The notes: generated by a model from the letters alone, not told the origin. DNA of 64,000 nucleotides from Colwellia chukchiensis (GCF_002104455.1 NZ_NBOC01000018.1:1-64000); one strand, 5' to 3'. Numbered from the stretch's first letter, positions 30,659 through 41,688 are shown. Translations and numbers: made by a program.

Positions 30659-31213
30659 ATGACTAAAAAAATCACACCCGAGTATAACACTGACGCTTCT
30701 CGACAGGCTTTCTCTGCGGCAGATGAAGCCTTTATGCGCCGCGCCATAAGCTTAGCTCAAGTGGCTGATAGTCATAATGAAGTGCCGGTGGGTGCGGTCA
30801 TGGTATCTGAGGGGGAAATTATCGGTGAAGGTTTTAACCAATCGATCATGAACAACGACCCTTCCGCCCATGCCGAAATGATGGCCATTCGTGATGCCGG
30901 CAAAAACAGCAATAACTATCGACTATTAGATTGCACGTTATACGTTACTCTAGAGCCTTGCTGTATGTGTACTGGACTACTAATACATAGTCGTATCAAG
31001 CGCTTAGTTTACGCCAGTGATGACCTAAAAACTGGTGCCGTGCGCAGTGCTTTTACCTTACTTAATGATAAAAAACATAACCACCAAGTTGAGGTTGAGT
31101 CAGGCTTACTGGCATCAGAGTGTAGCGCACTATTATCGACATTTTTTAAGCGGCGCAGAGCAGAAAAGAAAGCCGAAAAGCAAGCCAAGCGTATTAACAC
31201 AGCAAAGCGCTAA
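30659..31213 (+). CDS. tadA: tRNA-specific adenosine deaminase
   Basis: A 184-residue zinc deaminase that makes inosine at tRNA-Arg position 34. Catalytic HAE in PSAHAEMMAI and zinc cysteines in LEPCCMCTGLLIHSRI. The start is four bases after hemW, so likely co-transcribed. The C-terminus is very basic (FFKRRRAEKKAEKQAKR), longer than in E. coli (167). Confidence 0.96.
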   Translation: MTKKITPEYNTDASRQAFSAADEAFMRRAISLAQVADSHNEVPVGAVMVSEGEIIGEGFNQSIMNNDPSAHAEMMAIRDAGKNSNNYRLLDCTLYVTLEPCCMCTGLLIHSRIKRLVYASDDLKTGAVRSAFTLLNDKKHNHQVEVESGLLASECSALLSTFFKRRRAEKKAEKQAKRINTAKR

Positions 31214-31518
31214 ATGTTCAATACTGGCGCTCACCTTAACAGCGCATTACTGCAAGTTACTTGAACAAAAAACTTTCTAGGATTAGCTGTTTGAATACGG
31301 AATAGACTTAAGTTAAAAGCGTATTCAACCGCCGTATTAGCTGCCAAAAACAACTTTTAAAGATGAGCCTATTGCCTCTCTAACATAGACGCATGATTGC
31401 GCAACGCGGACGAAATACAGCCGCGCAGAGACCTTGCGCTTTATAGCCAATAAAACTGTTAATCATTATATAAACCTAATCTCGTTAGTTTACTGACAAT
31501 AAGCGCTATCGCTATGAT
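31214..31518. other. Intergenic region after tadA
   Basis: About 305 bp of AT-rich sequence. I see no terminator hairpin with a T-run and no RNA gene. Confidence 0.5.
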
Positions 31519-31635
31519 TTAATCACTGTTTTGCTCACGCGCAAACTGACTGTGACGTCGATTGGCGAGTTTTATTTTATTACGCTGTAATGTGCGTTTT
31601 CTTTGGTTACTCATAAAGGATCTTTTTATTTTCAT
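31519..31635 (-). CDS. Small basic protein, 38 residues (candidate)
   Basis: An unlisted short frame starting at the ATG at 31633-31635, five bases after a GGGGAAG ribosome site. The product begins MKIKRSFMSNQRKRTLQRN and ends FAREQNSD, with about a dozen Lys/Arg among 38 residues, resembling small ribosome- or nucleic-acid-binding proteins. An internal ATG at 31614 is in frame. I do not recognise the family. Support is the strong ribosome site and the biased composition, against the short length. Confidence 0.45.
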   Translation of the reverse strand: MKIKRSFMSNQRKRTLQRNKIKLANRRHSQFAREQNSD

Positions 31636-31754
31636 AACTTCCCCTGTGCAATTAATTTAACCTGCTTAAGTCCTCACTTAATATTGCCGCACTTTATGAC
31701 ACTATCATGACAAGCGCATGACATTATCAAGATAAAGGTGCAATGTTCTGCTTT

Positions 31755-33215
31755 TTATTCAGCTTCATTGGCAATACTTTTGCTGGTTTGTGCATTGCTA
31801 ATCGCACGTTGCTTGGCCTGATCATCCATCCAAGTTAAGGTGTCATAATAACGACGAATGTTTTCCACATAATTAACCGGCTCATCACCACGGGCATAGC
31901 CATAGCGCGTCTTCTTATAATACTTTTTTTGCTTTAATAGCGGTAAGCGCTCTTTGACATCAACCCAGCGATCGGGATCGCCCCCTTGCTGTTTAGTGAT
32001 ATTGCGAGCATCGTTTAAGTGCCCTAAGCCTATATTGTATGACGCCAACGCAAACCAGAGTCGATCTGGATCAGGTACTCGTGCCGGCATACGCTCAATA
32101 AGCTGCTTAAAGTATTTCGCACCACCACGAATACTTTGCTCAGCATCTAAACGGCTTTTTATCCCCATTTGTTTTGCGGTCGGTAGCGTTAGCATCATCA
32201 TTCCACGCACGCCAGTATATGAGCGGGCATGAGGGTCCCAATGTGATTCTTGATAACTAATTGCCGCTAATAATCGCCAATCCATATCTTGGCCATACTT
32301 CTCAAATAACGCTTGATACTTGGGCAGCTTATTTTCTACTGCTTTAATAAACATCCGAGTATCAACATAGTTAAACTCTTCAATATGACCATAATATTTA
32401 TCGTTTAACGCCAGTAAAACCCCGTTATGATGCACTTGACCAAAAAACTCAATTAAGCTGGCGAAAATCGAATCGTCACCCTGCTTACTTAAGACCCAGG
32501 CTAATGATTGCGCCTCGCCTAAGCTAAAGCCGATACTGACTTCTGGGTAGTAGCGCCGGCTAATTGCTAAGGTATTACTGTCAACAATGGTGTAGTCAAT
32601 TTCGTCCGCTAATACTTGTAGCAGCAATTCTTCGCTATCTAGCTCAGCGGTGCTAGACCAAGCCAAACCTGGGTTGGTTAACTTTAACTTTGCTAAGCTT
32701 TCTTCGTGACTAGAATCTGCTACCACCGTCAATTTTCCAGTTAAATCGGCGAGTTTTCGTGGCCTAACCTTGCCTTGTTTAAACACTAACTTTTGGCTAA
32801 CTTGATCATAACTTGGGGCAAAGCGATACTGTGCTCGGCGCTCTTCGGTTACGGTTAAGCCGGCAGCAAGAAAATCAACACTGCCGTTATCAAGCTGTAA
32901 AAACAATTCATTTAAGTTATAACTAGGTTTCATTTTCAATTCGACACCTAAGAATTGCGCATACTGCTTGGCTAGTTCATATTCAAAACCCGCGGGGCCT
33001 TCAGCGCCTAAGTAATAACTGGTATTACCATAGAGGGTACCAACCGTGACATAACCACGATCAATAATGCGTTGCAAGCTTGCCGTGTTTACTTGCTGCT
33101 CACAGGCGCTCAGTAGCAAGACGCAGGGCAGTAAAAACAAAGCTAAACCTTGACGCAGCTTGAGTTTTTTAGCCAGTAATTGTAATGAATTTTTTCTCAT
33201 AAATGCCATTGTCAT
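31755..33215 (-). CDS. mltF: Membrane-bound lytic murein transglycosylase F
   Basis: A 486-residue envelope enzyme that cleaves peptidoglycan. N-terminal signal with lipobox LLSAC near residue 37 suggests lipoprotein anchoring. An ABC-type substrate-binding domain follows (about residues 45-270), then an SLT domain with the catalytic glutamate in [19 protein letters not shown] and the [15 protein letters not shown] motif. The order is that of MltF, which is divergent from purL here as in E. coli. Confidence 0.93.
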   Translation of the reverse strand: MTMAFMRKNSLQLLAKKLKLRQGLALFLLPCVLLLSACEQQVNTASLQRIIDRGYVTVGTLYGNTSYYLGAEGPAGFEYELAKQYAQFLGVELKMKPSYNLNELFLQLDNGSVDFLAAGLTVTEERRAQYRFAPSYDQVSQKLVFKQGKVRPRKLADLTGKLTVVADSSHEESLAKLKLTNPGLAWSSTAELDSEELLLQVLADEIDYTIVDSNTLAISRRYYPEVSIGFSLGEAQSLAWVLSKQGDDSIFASLIEFFGQVHHNGVLLALNDKYYGHIEEFNYVDTRMFIKAVENKLPKYQALFEKYGQDMDWRLLAAISYQESHWDPHARSYTGVRGMMMLTLPTAKQMGIKSRLDAEQSIRGGAKYFKQLIERMPARVPDPDRLWFALASYNIGLGHLNDARNITKQQGGDPDRWVDVKERLPLLKQKKYYKKTRYGYARGDEPVNYVENIRRYYDTLTWMDDQAKQRAISNAQTSKSIANEAE

Positions 33216-33299
33216 GTGAATTGAAATATTTAGAAAGCTATTTTTTACTGATGAATCATTTTTGTTGTCATAATATTAACGTCAAATGAGACAAATCAT

Positions 33300-33328
33300 T
33301 TCTCTAATTCTGCTGTTTCATCTATAAT
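33300..33328 (+). promoter_or_regulatory. Predicted purL promoter
   Basis: A perfect TATAAT (33323-33328) lies about 45 bp upstream of the purL ATG; the matching -35 (TTCTCT, 17 bp up) is weak. No good PurR operator was seen nearby. Confidence 0.4.
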
Positions 33329-33374
33329 ACGCGCGATTTTTATCCTTAATTAATCTAACCCGGTGAAATAGTCT

Positions 33375-36300
33375 ATGTCGATGTTGATGAAAACCTTTCG
33401 TGGTGCTCCAGCACTGTCTGAATTTAGAGTAAAAAAGCTACTCAATCAGTGCTCTGAACTGCAACTACCCGTCACGGATATCTATGCTGAGTTTAGCCAC
33501 TTTGCTCATGTTTCAGAAGCGCTAAACCCTGAAGAATCTAAAGTTTTACAACAACTTCTTAAGTATGGACCAACGATTGAAGAACATGAACCCGTTGGAC
33601 AATTTTTATTAGTCACGCCGCGTCCGGGTACTATCTCACCTTGGTCGTCAAAGTCTACCGACATCGCCAAAAACTGTGGTTTAGATAAAATAATTCGCTT
33701 AGAACGCGGCTTAGCTTATTATATTAGTACTGAGAATTCAGCTACCTTAACCCCTGAGCAACAAGCAAGTTTAAATAACTTAATCCATGATCGCATGATG
33801 GAAGCTGTGTTTACCAACATGGAAGATGCCACTAAGTTGTTTGCCAGCGCTGAACCGGGTGAACTAACCAGCATAGATATAGAACACGGAGGCAAAAACG
33901 CTTTAGTGCAAGCCAATATCGACTTAGGTCTGGCTTTAGCAGATGACGAAGTTAATTACTTATTTGAAAACTTCAGCAAATTGGGCCGCAACCCTAACGA
34001 CATTGAACTTTACATGTTCGCGCAAGCAAACTCTGAGCACTGTCGCCACAAAATATTTAATGCTGACTGGACAATAGACGGCGTAAAACAGCCTAAGTCG
34101 CTGTTTAAAATGATCCGTAACACCCACGAAGTAAACCCAGACTTTGTATTAAGCGCTTATAAAGATAACGCTGCCGTCATGGTGGGCAATAAAGGTGGTC
34201 GCTTTTTCCCTGATCCGCAAAGCAATATTTATAGCTACCATCATGAAGATATTCAAATATTAATGAAGGTTGAAACCCATAACCACCCAACGGCAATTTC
34301 TCCTTACCCAGGTGCTGCGACGGGCTCAGGTGGTGAAATTCGTGATGAAGGAGCAACCGGTATTGGCTCAAAGCCTAAAGCAGGTTTAGTGGGTTTTTCT
34401 GTATCAAACTTGCGTATTCCAGGCTTTGAACAACCCTGGGAGACCGACTATGGCAAACCCAACCGCATTGTGTCGGCATTTGATATCATGATGGAAGGGC
34501 CACTAGGTGGCGCCGCCTTTAACAATGAGTTTGGTCGTCCTGCCATAATTGGTTATTTCCGAACTTATGAAGAGCAAGTTAATTCTTTCAATGGTAATGA
34601 AGTTCGCGGCTATCACAAACCTATTATGCTAGCTGGTGGTTTAGGTAATATTCGTGATGAACACGTTCAAAAACGTGACATTGTTGTTGGCGCTCACTTA
34701 ATTGTGCTTGGCGGCCCTGCTATGAACATTGGCCTTGGTGGCGGCGCGGCGTCGTCAATGGCATCAGGTCAGTCAGCGGAAAACTTAGACTTTGCCTCAG
34801 TGCAGCGTGAAAACCCGGAAATGGAGCGTCGCTGTCAAGAAGTAATTGATAAATGTTGGCAATTAGGCGAACAAAACCCGATTGCTTTTATTCATGATGT
34901 CGGCGCAGGTGGCTTATCAAATGCCTTCCCTGAGCTAGTCTCTGATGGTGGCCGTGGCGGTGTATTTGAACTACGCAATGTGCCTAACGACGAGCGTAGC
35001 ATGGCGCCTCATGAAATTTGGTGTAACGAGTCGCAAGAGCGCTATGTTATTGCTGTGTCCGATGAAAATCTAGACACTTTTGCACAAATTTGTGCCCGTG
35101 AGCGTGCACCGTTTGCGGTAGTTGGTCGCGCCACTGAAGAAGAGCATTTAACTGTTACTGACGCACATTTTGCAGGTGACGAGAAACTCGATACCCCGAT
35201 TGATTTACCACTGGATGTGTTATTAGGTAAAACACCGAAAATCGTTAAAAATGTTGAATCAAAAACAGCCGCTGGTGATGCACTCAACTTGGCCAACATT
35301 AAACTAGCCGACGCCGCTGATAGAATTTTATCTTTGCCAACCGTGGCGGAAAAAACTTTCTTGATCACCATAGGCGATCGCTCAGTGACGGGTATGGTTA
35401 ATCGCGACCAAATGGTCGGCCCTTGGCAAGTACCGGTTGCTGACTGTGGCGTTACCGCATCAGCACTTGACTCTTACCATGGCGAAGCCATGTCGTTAGG
35501 TGAGCGCACCCCTGTGGCATTATTAAACTTTGCCGCATCTGCACGATTAGCGGTTGCTGAATCATTAACCAACATTGCTGGTGCCGATATTGGCAACTTA
35601 AACCGCATCAAACTTTCAGCCAACTGGATGTCGCCTGCAGGTCACCCGGGTGAAGACGCCGGCTTGTACGAAGCGGTAAAAGCCATTGGTGAAGAGCTTT
35701 GCCCTGCCCTTGGTTTGACTATTCCTGTGGGCAAAGACTCAATGTCGATGCGCACTCAGTGGCAAGAAGATGGTGAAGATAAAGCCGTTACTTCGCCCAT
35801 GTCATTAATCATTACCGCCTTTGCTGCGGTTGAAGATATCCGTAAAACCGTGACCCCTGAGCTACGCACTGATCTTGGTGATACTCGTCTAGTTGCCATT
35901 GATTTATCGCAAGGAAAAAACCGTTTAGGCGGCTCTTGTTTAGCACAAGTTTATAAACAACTGGGTACAGAAACCCCTGATGTTGATAACCCTGAACTTT
36001 TAAAAGGTTTCTTCAATGCTATGCAAGCCTTAGTTCGAGCAGATAAATTAGTGGCTTATCATGATAGATCTGACGGTGGTTTATTCACCACAATCGCAGA
36101 AATGGCCTTTGCCGGCCATACGGGGGTTGATATCGACTTAAGCTCATTGCACTCGCAAGCTGGCAATGATGTTGATGTATTATTCAGTGAGGAGTTAGGC
36201 GCTGTTATACAAATTCGCGAATGCGATGTTGACGCCATCGACAATATATTAGCTGAACATGGCATTTTAGATCACTGTACAGATATTGGCCGTATCAACA

Positions 36301-37322
36301 ACGAAGATACCATACGCTTTAGTCGTGACGGTGAGGTTGTGTTAGAAAACTCACGCACATACTTCCGCACCACTTGGGCACAAACTACCTATAAAATGCA
36401 ATCTTTGCGCGATAACCCAGAATGCGCTCAGCAAGAGCATGACGTTAAGTTTGATACCGAAGATCCTGGCTTAAACGCTGACTTAAGCTTTGATATTAAC
36501 GAAGATATTGTCGCTGACTTAATTGCCAAAGATGCGCAAAATGGCAGTAACCCTCGTATTGCAATTTTACGCGAACAAGGGGTTAACTCGCATGTGGAAA
36601 TGGCAGCAGCTTTTGATCGTGCAGGTTTTATTGCCGTTGACGTACACATGTCCGACATTTTAGCCGGCCGCACTGATTTAGCCGACTTTAACGGTTTAGT
36701 CGCCTGTGGTGGCTTTTCATACGGTGACGTTTTAGGTGCCGGTGAAGGTTGGGCAAAGTCAATTTTGTTTAACAAAGACGCAAAAGCCATGTTTAAAGCG
36801 TTTTTCGAACGTGAAGATACCTTCTCATTAGGCGTGTGTAATGGTTGTCAGATGTTATCAAACTTGAAAGAAATCATTCCAGGTGCTGATGCTTGGCCAC
36901 GTTTTGTGCAAAATAAGTCTGAGCGCTTTGAAGCCCGCTTTAGTTTAGTGGAAATTCAAGACACACCATCGATATTCTTTGCTGGTATGGCGGGCTCTCG
37001 GATGCCAATTGCCGTATCACACGGCGAAGGTCGCACTGAGTTTAGCTCAGCGGCTGCGATTGATGTTGCTAATGACTCAGGTACGGTTGCCATGCGTTAT
37101 GTTGATAACTACGGTCATGTCACAGAAACCTACCCTGCCAACCCGAATGGTTCGCCTGACGGTATTACCGCGCTAACCACAACGGACGGACGTGTTACTA
37201 TTATGATGCCACACCCTGAACGTGTGTTCCGTACCGTAGCCAACTCGTGGCACCCTGACGAATGGCAAGAAGACTCACCTTGGGTACGCATGTTCCGCAA
37301 TGCCCGTAAGTTTGTTGGCTAA
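33375..37322 (+). CDS. purL: Phosphoribosylformylglycinamidine synthase
   Basis: A 1315-residue large-type FGAM synthase for the fourth purine step. N-terminal [15 protein letters not shown] matches E. coli; the synthetase has [29 protein letters not shown] and GGAASSM. The glutaminase domain has the nucleophile in LGVCNGCQM and the PHPERVFRT end. Length is close to E. coli (1295). The first ATG of three close ones is used; the true start may be at 33381 or 33387. Single gene, divergent from mltF. Confidence 0.98.
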   Translation: MSMLMKTFRGAPALSEFRVKKLLNQCSELQLPVTDIYAEFSHFAHVSEALNPEESKVLQQLLKYGPTIEEHEPVGQFLLVTPRPGTISPWSSKSTDIAKNCGLDKIIRLERGLAYYISTENSATLTPEQQASLNNLIHDRMMEAVFTNMEDATKLFASAEPGELTSIDIEHGGKNALVQANIDLGLALADDEVNYLFENFSKLGRNPNDIELYMFAQANSEHCRHKIFNADWTIDGVKQPKSLFKMIRNTHEVNPDFVLSAYKDNAAVMVGNKGGRFFPDPQSNIYSYHHEDIQILMKVETHNHPTAISPYPGAATGSGGEIRDEGATGIGSKPKAGLVGFSVSNLRIPGFEQPWETDYGKPNRIVSAFDIMMEGPLGGAAFNNEFGRPAIIGYFRTYEEQVNSFNGNEVRGYHKPIMLAGGLGNIRDEHVQKRDIVVGAHLIVLGGPAMNIGLGGGAASSMASGQSAENLDFASVQRENPEMERRCQEVIDKCWQLGEQNPIAFIHDVGAGGLSNAFPELVSDGGRGGVFELRNVPNDERSMAPHEIWCNESQERYVIAVSDENLDTFAQICARERAPFAVVGRATEEEHLTVTDAHFAGDEKLDTPIDLPLDVLLGKTPKIVKNVESKTAAGDALNLANIKLADAADRILSLPTVAEKTFLITIGDRSVTGMVNRDQMVGPWQVPVADCGVTASALDSYHGEAMSLGERTPVALLNFAASARLAVAESLTNIAGADIGNLNRIKLSANWMSPAGHPGEDAGLYEAVKAIGEELCPALGLTIPVGKDSMSMRTQWQEDGEDKAVTSPMSLIITAFAAVEDIRKTVTPELRTDLGDTRLVAIDLSQGKNRLGGSCLAQVYKQLGTETPDVDNPELLKGFFNAMQALVRADKLVAYHDRSDGGLFTTIAEMAFAGHTGVDIDLSSLHSQAGNDVDVLFSEELGAVIQIRECDVDAIDNILAEHGILDHCTDIGRINNEDTIRFSRDGEVVLENSRTYFRTTWAQTTYKMQSLRDNPECAQQEHDVKFDTEDPGLNADLSFDINEDIVADLIAKDAQNGSNPRIAILREQGVNSHVEMAAAFDRAGFIAVDVHMSDILAGRTDLADFNGLVACGGFSYGDVLGAGEGWAKSILFNKDAKAMFKAFFEREDTFSLGVCNGCQMLSNLKEIIPGADAWPRFVQNKSERFEARFSLVEIQDTPSIFFAGMAGSRMPIAVSHGEGRTEFSSAAAIDVANDSGTVAMRYVDNYGHVTETYPANPNGSPDGITALTTTDGRVTIMMPHPERVFRTVANSWHPDEWQEDSPWVRMFRNARKFVG

Positions 37323-37340
37323 CCGCTACAGTCAGCCATT

Positions 37341-37368
37341 AAAAAGCGCCTATCTGGCGCTTTTTTTT
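37341..37368 (+). terminator. Rho-independent terminator after purL
   Basis: AAAAGCGCC and GGCGCTTTT form a 9-bp stem with a five-base loop and a T8 tail, 18 bp after the purL stop. Confidence 0.88.
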
Positions 37369-37405
37369 ATCTGTGCTAATACCTATATTTCGCTTCAGGT
37401 AAAAG

Positions 37406-38284
37406 CTAATGCTGATCACGCATATTAGCTTTTAAAATTAAGGCATCGCAAGTTAGGGTGTCAACAATATACTCGCTGCTATGACCTTTAAGCATACTTA
37501 ATACACCATTATGCTCGCCGGCACCGAGTGCGACGATGTTTATATGATATTTTTCGACCGCATTGGGAATGACAAACTCAGGTAAGCCCTGCTCTAGGTG
37601 AGTGTGTTCTTGCGTAAGACCAACATCATGCACTGTCTCTTGTAAGTGTTGCCAATGTTCTTGGCTAGGTTCAATGGCGTTACCATTTAATAACGGTGTC
37701 GCTAACGAAATACTCGGTTGCTCTTGATAACAATTAATCACATGCATATCACTATCCAATAACGACGCCAAATACTGGCTTTCATCTAGCATAAACTGAT
37801 TGAGCTGCCGATGCTTTTCAGTTGCTTCTTCCGTTTCTATCGCCGCCAATATATGACCACGCTCAGGCCATTTTGTGTTGCCAACCAATAACAAGTTGGT
37901 GTCCGGCTCTCGTAATAAATATTGATTGTCTGACCACGACAACCACCAATGCATACAAACGGAGTTAATGTCTTTAACCAATAAGTCATAGTTATGCTCA
38001 GAAATTTCAGCCAAGATGGTGCGATGAGAAAAAGGCGCTTTATGATACTTAATGTTAATTTCTAAGCGCGGTTTATCTAATGGCGCTTGAAAGCGCTGGT
38101 ACGAATCAGTTAAAAATTGTTGATATAAACGCTCAAGGTGGCTTTCAATTTCCTGATCGTTACGGTTAGCAATAACCGTTAAATCAGCATGCGCACGCTT
38201 TGCTACCTGCAAGGCTTTTTCTAATACCACTTCATTTGAATAAACATCTTGCGCGATCACTAAAATATTATTAAAGCTTTTCAT
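37406..38284 (-). CDS. UspE-like universal stress protein (two Usp domains)
   Basis: A 292-residue protein that begins ILVIAQDVYSNEVVLEKALQVAKRA and has a second Usp-type segment from about residue 150. Two tandem domains resemble E. coli UspE (316 residues). The C-terminal segment ends ...EYIVDTLTCDALILKA, typical of UspE. Likely cytoplasmic stress role; E. coli UspE sits beside fnr, which is absent here. Confidence 0.82.
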   Translation of the reverse strand: MKSFNNILVIAQDVYSNEVVLEKALQVAKRAHADLTVIANRNDQEIESHLERLYQQFLTDSYQRFQAPLDKPRLEINIKYHKAPFSHRTILAEISEHNYDLLVKDINSVCMHWWLSWSDNQYLLREPDTNLLLVGNTKWPERGHILAAIETEEATEKHRQLNQFMLDESQYLASLLDSDMHVINCYQEQPSISLATPLLNGNAIEPSQEHWQHLQETVHDVGLTQEHTHLEQGLPEFVIPNAVEKYHINIVALGAGEHNGVLSMLKGHSSEYIVDTLTCDALILKANMRDQH

Positions 38285-38814
38285 AGCAAACCTAAATTTC
38301 CTTTAATGGTTTGCCAAACAATTTTAGACGATAAAAAGCTTACTTGCCGTTAAGCCTGACTTATCCAACGCAATACTAGTGCACAGAAAATGCGTTAACA
38401 GCGGTTATTAAACCGGCAAATAAATATAACACCATGAAAACTGGTTATATTAAATTTAGTGTTAGCACCTGAGTAAGCGACAATATTTTAATATACCGTT
38501 ATTGGCTAAAACTCACTTTTTATATACGCTTTTATTAAGCATGGGCTTACATCACTACTAGCCACATAACCCAACTTCGTAATTTAACTGCAAAATCTTG
38601 GTAGTTTACGCAAATTATTGCTGATTTTATGCGCTATTGATATCTGCTCTTCGTACTCAGGCCAATCAATTAGCGGCATGCTCTGCCCATCGACAAACAA
38701 TAGCTAGCGCGAGGTTTATAAATTAAACCTCTTTGTTATTTCAATTTAGAATAGATATTGCCTTATGTATTCCTATTTACTCTATTATACTCAGCCTAAC
38801 GATAATATTGGTGG
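38285..38814. other. Intergenic region, 530 bp, no gene seen
   Basis: Between the uspE-like gene and the 97-residue membrane gene. I find no RNA gene, no clear promoter pair, no repeats and no ORF with a good start. Confidence 0.5.
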
Positions 38815-39108
38815 ATGAAATTTCGCCAAGCTCACAACACATTTAACTTAATTATGCCAAATGATAGACGAAAATTGCTCATCGCCAGTTATACCTGGCT
38901 ACGCGTAGCATTAAGCTATTGTGTGATTGGTGCCATAGTTACCACCTTGACCTCAGCTTATTTACAGTCGATAAGCCATATTATGGTTACTTCCATCATG
39001 ACCGTATTTTGCGGTTTCGGTGTATATAAAGCAGAAATGACCCGACGCGATATCGGGCTTTATCAATATTGGCTATTGCTAGCCAAGCAAAAGCACCGTG
39101 ACTTATAA
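38815..39108 (+). CDS. Small membrane protein, unknown
   Basis: A 97-residue protein with a basic start (MKFRQAH, NDRRK), two hydrophobic segments at about residues 30-50 and 55-75 (one containing YCVIGAIVTTLTSAYL), then a basic tail ending KQKHRDL. I do not recognise a family. A GGTGG precedes the ATG too closely to be ideal. It precedes a flavin enzyme by about 115 bp but need not be related. Confidence 0.55.
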   Translation: MKFRQAHNTFNLIMPNDRRKLLIASYTWLRVALSYCVIGAIVTTLTSAYLQSISHIMVTSIMTVFCGFGVYKAEMTRRDIGLYQYWLLLAKQKHRDL

Positions 39109-39225
39109 GACGATAAAAATTAATGGCAATTGGCGTTAACTATGTCAGTTGTCAGCGATTACTTATCGACTTAAGTTTCGTATTTGATTATGGTTAACAC
39201 AGGGTCGATAACAAGAAAGCTTGCC

Positions 39226-39903
39226 ATGCAAACACACAATGCTGCACCACTTAGTGATTTTATTGAATATTCAACCGATGAAATGCGCGAGCGTTCAGCG
39301 CAGTTTTATCACGATATTAAACGGCGCCACAGCGTGCGTAGTTTTAGTGAACGAGAGGTAAGTCAAGAGATTATTGAAAACTGTATTAAGGCAGCAGGCA
39401 CAGCTCCCAGCGGCGCTAATCATCAACCATGGCATTTTGTTGCCATTAGCAACAGCAAGGTTAAACAGCAAATACGCCAGCAAGCAGAAGCTCACGAAAA
39501 TAACTTTTACCAAGGACGCGCCGGTGAGGAATGGCTCAAGGCCTTAAAACCTCTTGGCACAGATGCCAACAAGCCCTATTTAGAACAAGCCCCCTGGTTG
39601 ATTGCTGTATTTAGTGAAAAGAAAGGCGGTGTCAATCAAGCCGATAAAAAAACCAATTACTATGTACATGAGTCCGTTGGCATTGCTACCGGATTTTTAA
39701 TCAATGCCTTACATTCAAGTGGTTTGGCGACGCTTACTCATACACCTAAACCCATGTCATTTTTAAGTAAAATTTGTCATCGTGATGATAATAGCCGCCC
39801 ATATATGTTAATTATTACTGGCTATCCCAGTAAGGACGCTACCGTTCCTCATCATGCAACGCTCAAAAAAGCTCTACCTGAGATTGCAACATTTTTAACT
39901 TGA
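39226..39903 (+). CDS. Nitroreductase-fold flavoprotein, iodotyrosine deiodinase-like
   Basis: A 225-residue FMN protein of the nitroreductase fold. KRRHSVRSFSEREV and AAGTAPSGANHQPWHFV bind FMN. The residues that hold halogenated tyrosine in iodotyrosine deiodinases, Glu-x3-Tyr-x20-Lys, are all present as E91, Y95 and K116, and the surrounding NFYQGRAGEEWLKAL matches that family (Trp 8 after the Tyr). THTPKPMSFL and GYPSKDATVP are also typical. This start gives the family length; an earlier ATG at 39190 has no ribosome site. Likely role: reductive dehalogenation or other reduction of a phenol such as halotyrosine. Family assignment is strong, substrate inferred. Confidence 0.85.
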   Translation: MQTHNAAPLSDFIEYSTDEMRERSAQFYHDIKRRHSVRSFSEREVSQEIIENCIKAAGTAPSGANHQPWHFVAISNSKVKQQIRQQAEAHENNFYQGRAGEEWLKALKPLGTDANKPYLEQAPWLIAVFSEKKGGVNQADKKTNYYVHESVGIATGFLINALHSSGLATLTHTPKPMSFLSKICHRDDNSRPYMLIITGYPSKDATVPHHATLKKALPEIATFLT

Positions 39904-39973
39904 AACAAGAAAGCGTAAAACTGCGGTTATTGCTTGATAATAGCGGTTTCACTTCCAGCTAAGCTCAACTGGG

Positions 39974-40186
39974 CTAAAGCACAAAATCAAGCTCAATATT
40001 GGTACAACCTTTATCGCAGAATAACCCCGTTGTTTGTTGATCAGCTGGCAAAACAACGCGAATTTTCGTACCACAATGCTGGCAAGTCACTTGTCGGCCA
40101 GCAAGCACATTTTTAATTAAACTTTTTTGTGCGTTATAAGAGTTAGCACTCAGGCCCTGCAAGCGAGCAAAGCTTTGCTTATCCAT
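39974..40186 (-). CDS. Small zinc-ribbon-like protein
   Basis: A 70-residue protein with the metal-binding pattern TCQHCGTK...FCDKGC (two CxxC-type knuckles with about 18 residues between). It begins two bases after the stop of the RraB-like gene, so the two are almost certainly co-transcribed. I recognise no family with a known function. Confidence is moderate because of the small size; the paired cysteines and tight spacing argue for a real gene. Confidence 0.65.
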   Translation of the reverse strand: MDKQSFARLQGLSANSYNAQKSLIKNVLAGRQVTCQHCGTKIRVVLPADQQTTGLFCDKGCTNIELDFVL

Positions 40187-40188
40187 GA

Positions 40189-40539
40189 CTATTTCTTACT
40201 TGCATCAAGGCAATACCAACCATCATATTTACCAGCAAAAGGCTCGGCACTTGTGGTTAATAACTCTTGATAAGCGGCAATATTCTCATAACTTGCTGCC
40301 ATAAAAGGATAAGCGGTTATTTCCCAAGGAAATCCCTCTTCGCCCTGATATGGACAAAATGAGAGTTTCTGATTATTTTCTAACAATAGTTGACCGAACT
40401 TCAGCGCTTGACTTTGTTCGGAAAAAATAACAGAAAACTCAAACTCTCGCTCTTTTGTTAAATCATCACCCGCAGTTAACATTTCCCATAGGGCGTTACC
40501 CACATTATCGTGCGGAAATAACTCTTCATTACGTTGCAT
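40189..40539 (-). CDS. RraB-like protein (regulator of ribonuclease E, family B)
   Basis: A 116-residue acidic protein. The N-terminal half (NVGNALWEMLTAGDDLTKEREFEFSVIFSE) and the C-terminal FAGKYDGWYCLD match the RraB (DUF1260) fold, where the DGW is conserved. E. coli RraB binds RNase E and restrains it; this paralogue is shorter and without the long acidic tail, so the target is not certain. It is in a tight pair with the zinc-ribbon gene downstream. Confidence 0.75.
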   Translation of the reverse strand: MQRNEELFPHDNVGNALWEMLTAGDDLTKEREFEFSVIFSEQSQALKFGQLLLENNQKLSFCPYQGEEGFPWEITAYPFMAASYENIAAYQELLTTSAEPFAGKYDGWYCLDASKK

Positions 40540-40711
40540 CTATTACTCTCGAGTATTAATAAACTATTGCTGCTATTTTATCGCCCTCATGGATTAAAAA
40601 CCAAGTGTAAAATGCAGAAAGTGAATAAATAGCCCGAAACTTAATTTCTATGCGTCGCATGCCGGTAAGTTTTGTTAAACTAAGCAGGGTTTTATTTGAG
40701 GTTCGGTTACT

Positions 40712-41575
40712 TTGCAAAAATTTCAGTGTCAGATTCATATTGAGCAAACAATATCCATTACCGCTGCCATACAATCACATTGCCAGCTATCGGTTAGTGA
40801 CATAAAAAAAGCTATTGATAAAGGCGCGCTATGGCTTAGCCGTGGCAAAAGCACACAGCGCTGTCGTCGACTCAAGAAAGCGCTAAAAGTTGGCGATGTT
40901 TTACATTTTTATTATGATGAAGCGGTATTAGCACAAGTGCCAACGCCCGCAACCTTGATAGCAGATTTAGTGGATTATAGCGTCTGGTATAAGCCTTATG
41001 GTATGTTGTGCCAAGGCTCTAAATGGAGCGATCATTGCACTATAACTCGGTGGGCCCAAAAGCATTTAACTCCTGAACGCGCTGTATTTCCAGTGCATCG
41101 ACTCGATCGCGCTGCTACGGGATTAATTATTGTTGCACACAGTAAAAGTGCCGCGAGAGCCTTAAGCGCGATGTTTGCGCAACATCAACTTGAAAAAATT
41201 TATCAGATCATTTGCCATGGCGATCATCGTCAGCGACCACAACCCGAAACCGTAACCTTAGCCATTGATGGCAAAGCTGCCTGTAGTCATTTTTCTCTGC
41301 TGGCCTATGATGCAGAGCGGCATTTATCGCAACTACAAGTAAAAATAGAATCTGGTCGAAAACACCAAATACGCATTCATGCCGCCAGTATAGGTTTACC
41401 CGTTGTTGGCGATCGCCTGCATGGTATTGCCTTACAAGCAACTGCGCAGGTCAACACTGAAGCTGATTTACAGCTTTGTGCTGTAACACTGCGCTTTACT
41501 TGCCCAATGAGCCATGTCGAACGCGTATTTACTTTACCTGAGCCACTGCGGCCACAATTAGCGAACTTACGTTAG
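40712..41575 (+). CDS. RluA-family pseudouridine synthase
   Basis: A 287-residue protein with a short N-terminal S4-like segment (about 1-60) and the RluA catalytic core: HRLDRAATGLIIVAHS contains the catalytic aspartate, and GRKHQIRIHAASIGLPVVGD is the C-terminal signature. The start appears to be TTG at 40712 with a GAGG about ten bases upstream. The target (tRNA or rRNA) is unclear. Single gene. Confidence 0.88.
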   Translation: MQKFQCQIHIEQTISITAAIQSHCQLSVSDIKKAIDKGALWLSRGKSTQRCRRLKKALKVGDVLHFYYDEAVLAQVPTPATLIADLVDYSVWYKPYGMLCQGSKWSDHCTITRWAQKHLTPERAVFPVHRLDRAATGLIIVAHSKSAARALSAMFAQHQLEKIYQIICHGDHRQRPQPETVTLAIDGKAACSHFSLLAYDAERHLSQLQVKIESGRKHQIRIHAASIGLPVVGDRLHGIALQATAQVNTEADLQLCAVTLRFTCPMSHVERVFTLPEPLRPQLANLR

Positions 41576-41658
41576 TTACCGTTATTTTAAGTTAGGTCAT
41601 TATTAGCAAAGTGTTTCAGCACTGAGTATGTAACTTACACAATTCACTTATGAGCAAC

Positions 41659-41688
41659 AAAAAACAGCGAGCTTTTGCTCGCTGTTTT
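41659..41688. terminator. Bidirectional rho-independent terminator
   Basis: AAAACAGCGAGC and GCTCGCTGTTTT form a 12-bp perfect stem with a TTTT loop and A/T runs on both sides. It separates the convergent pseudouridine synthase and dapA genes. Confidence 0.9.
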
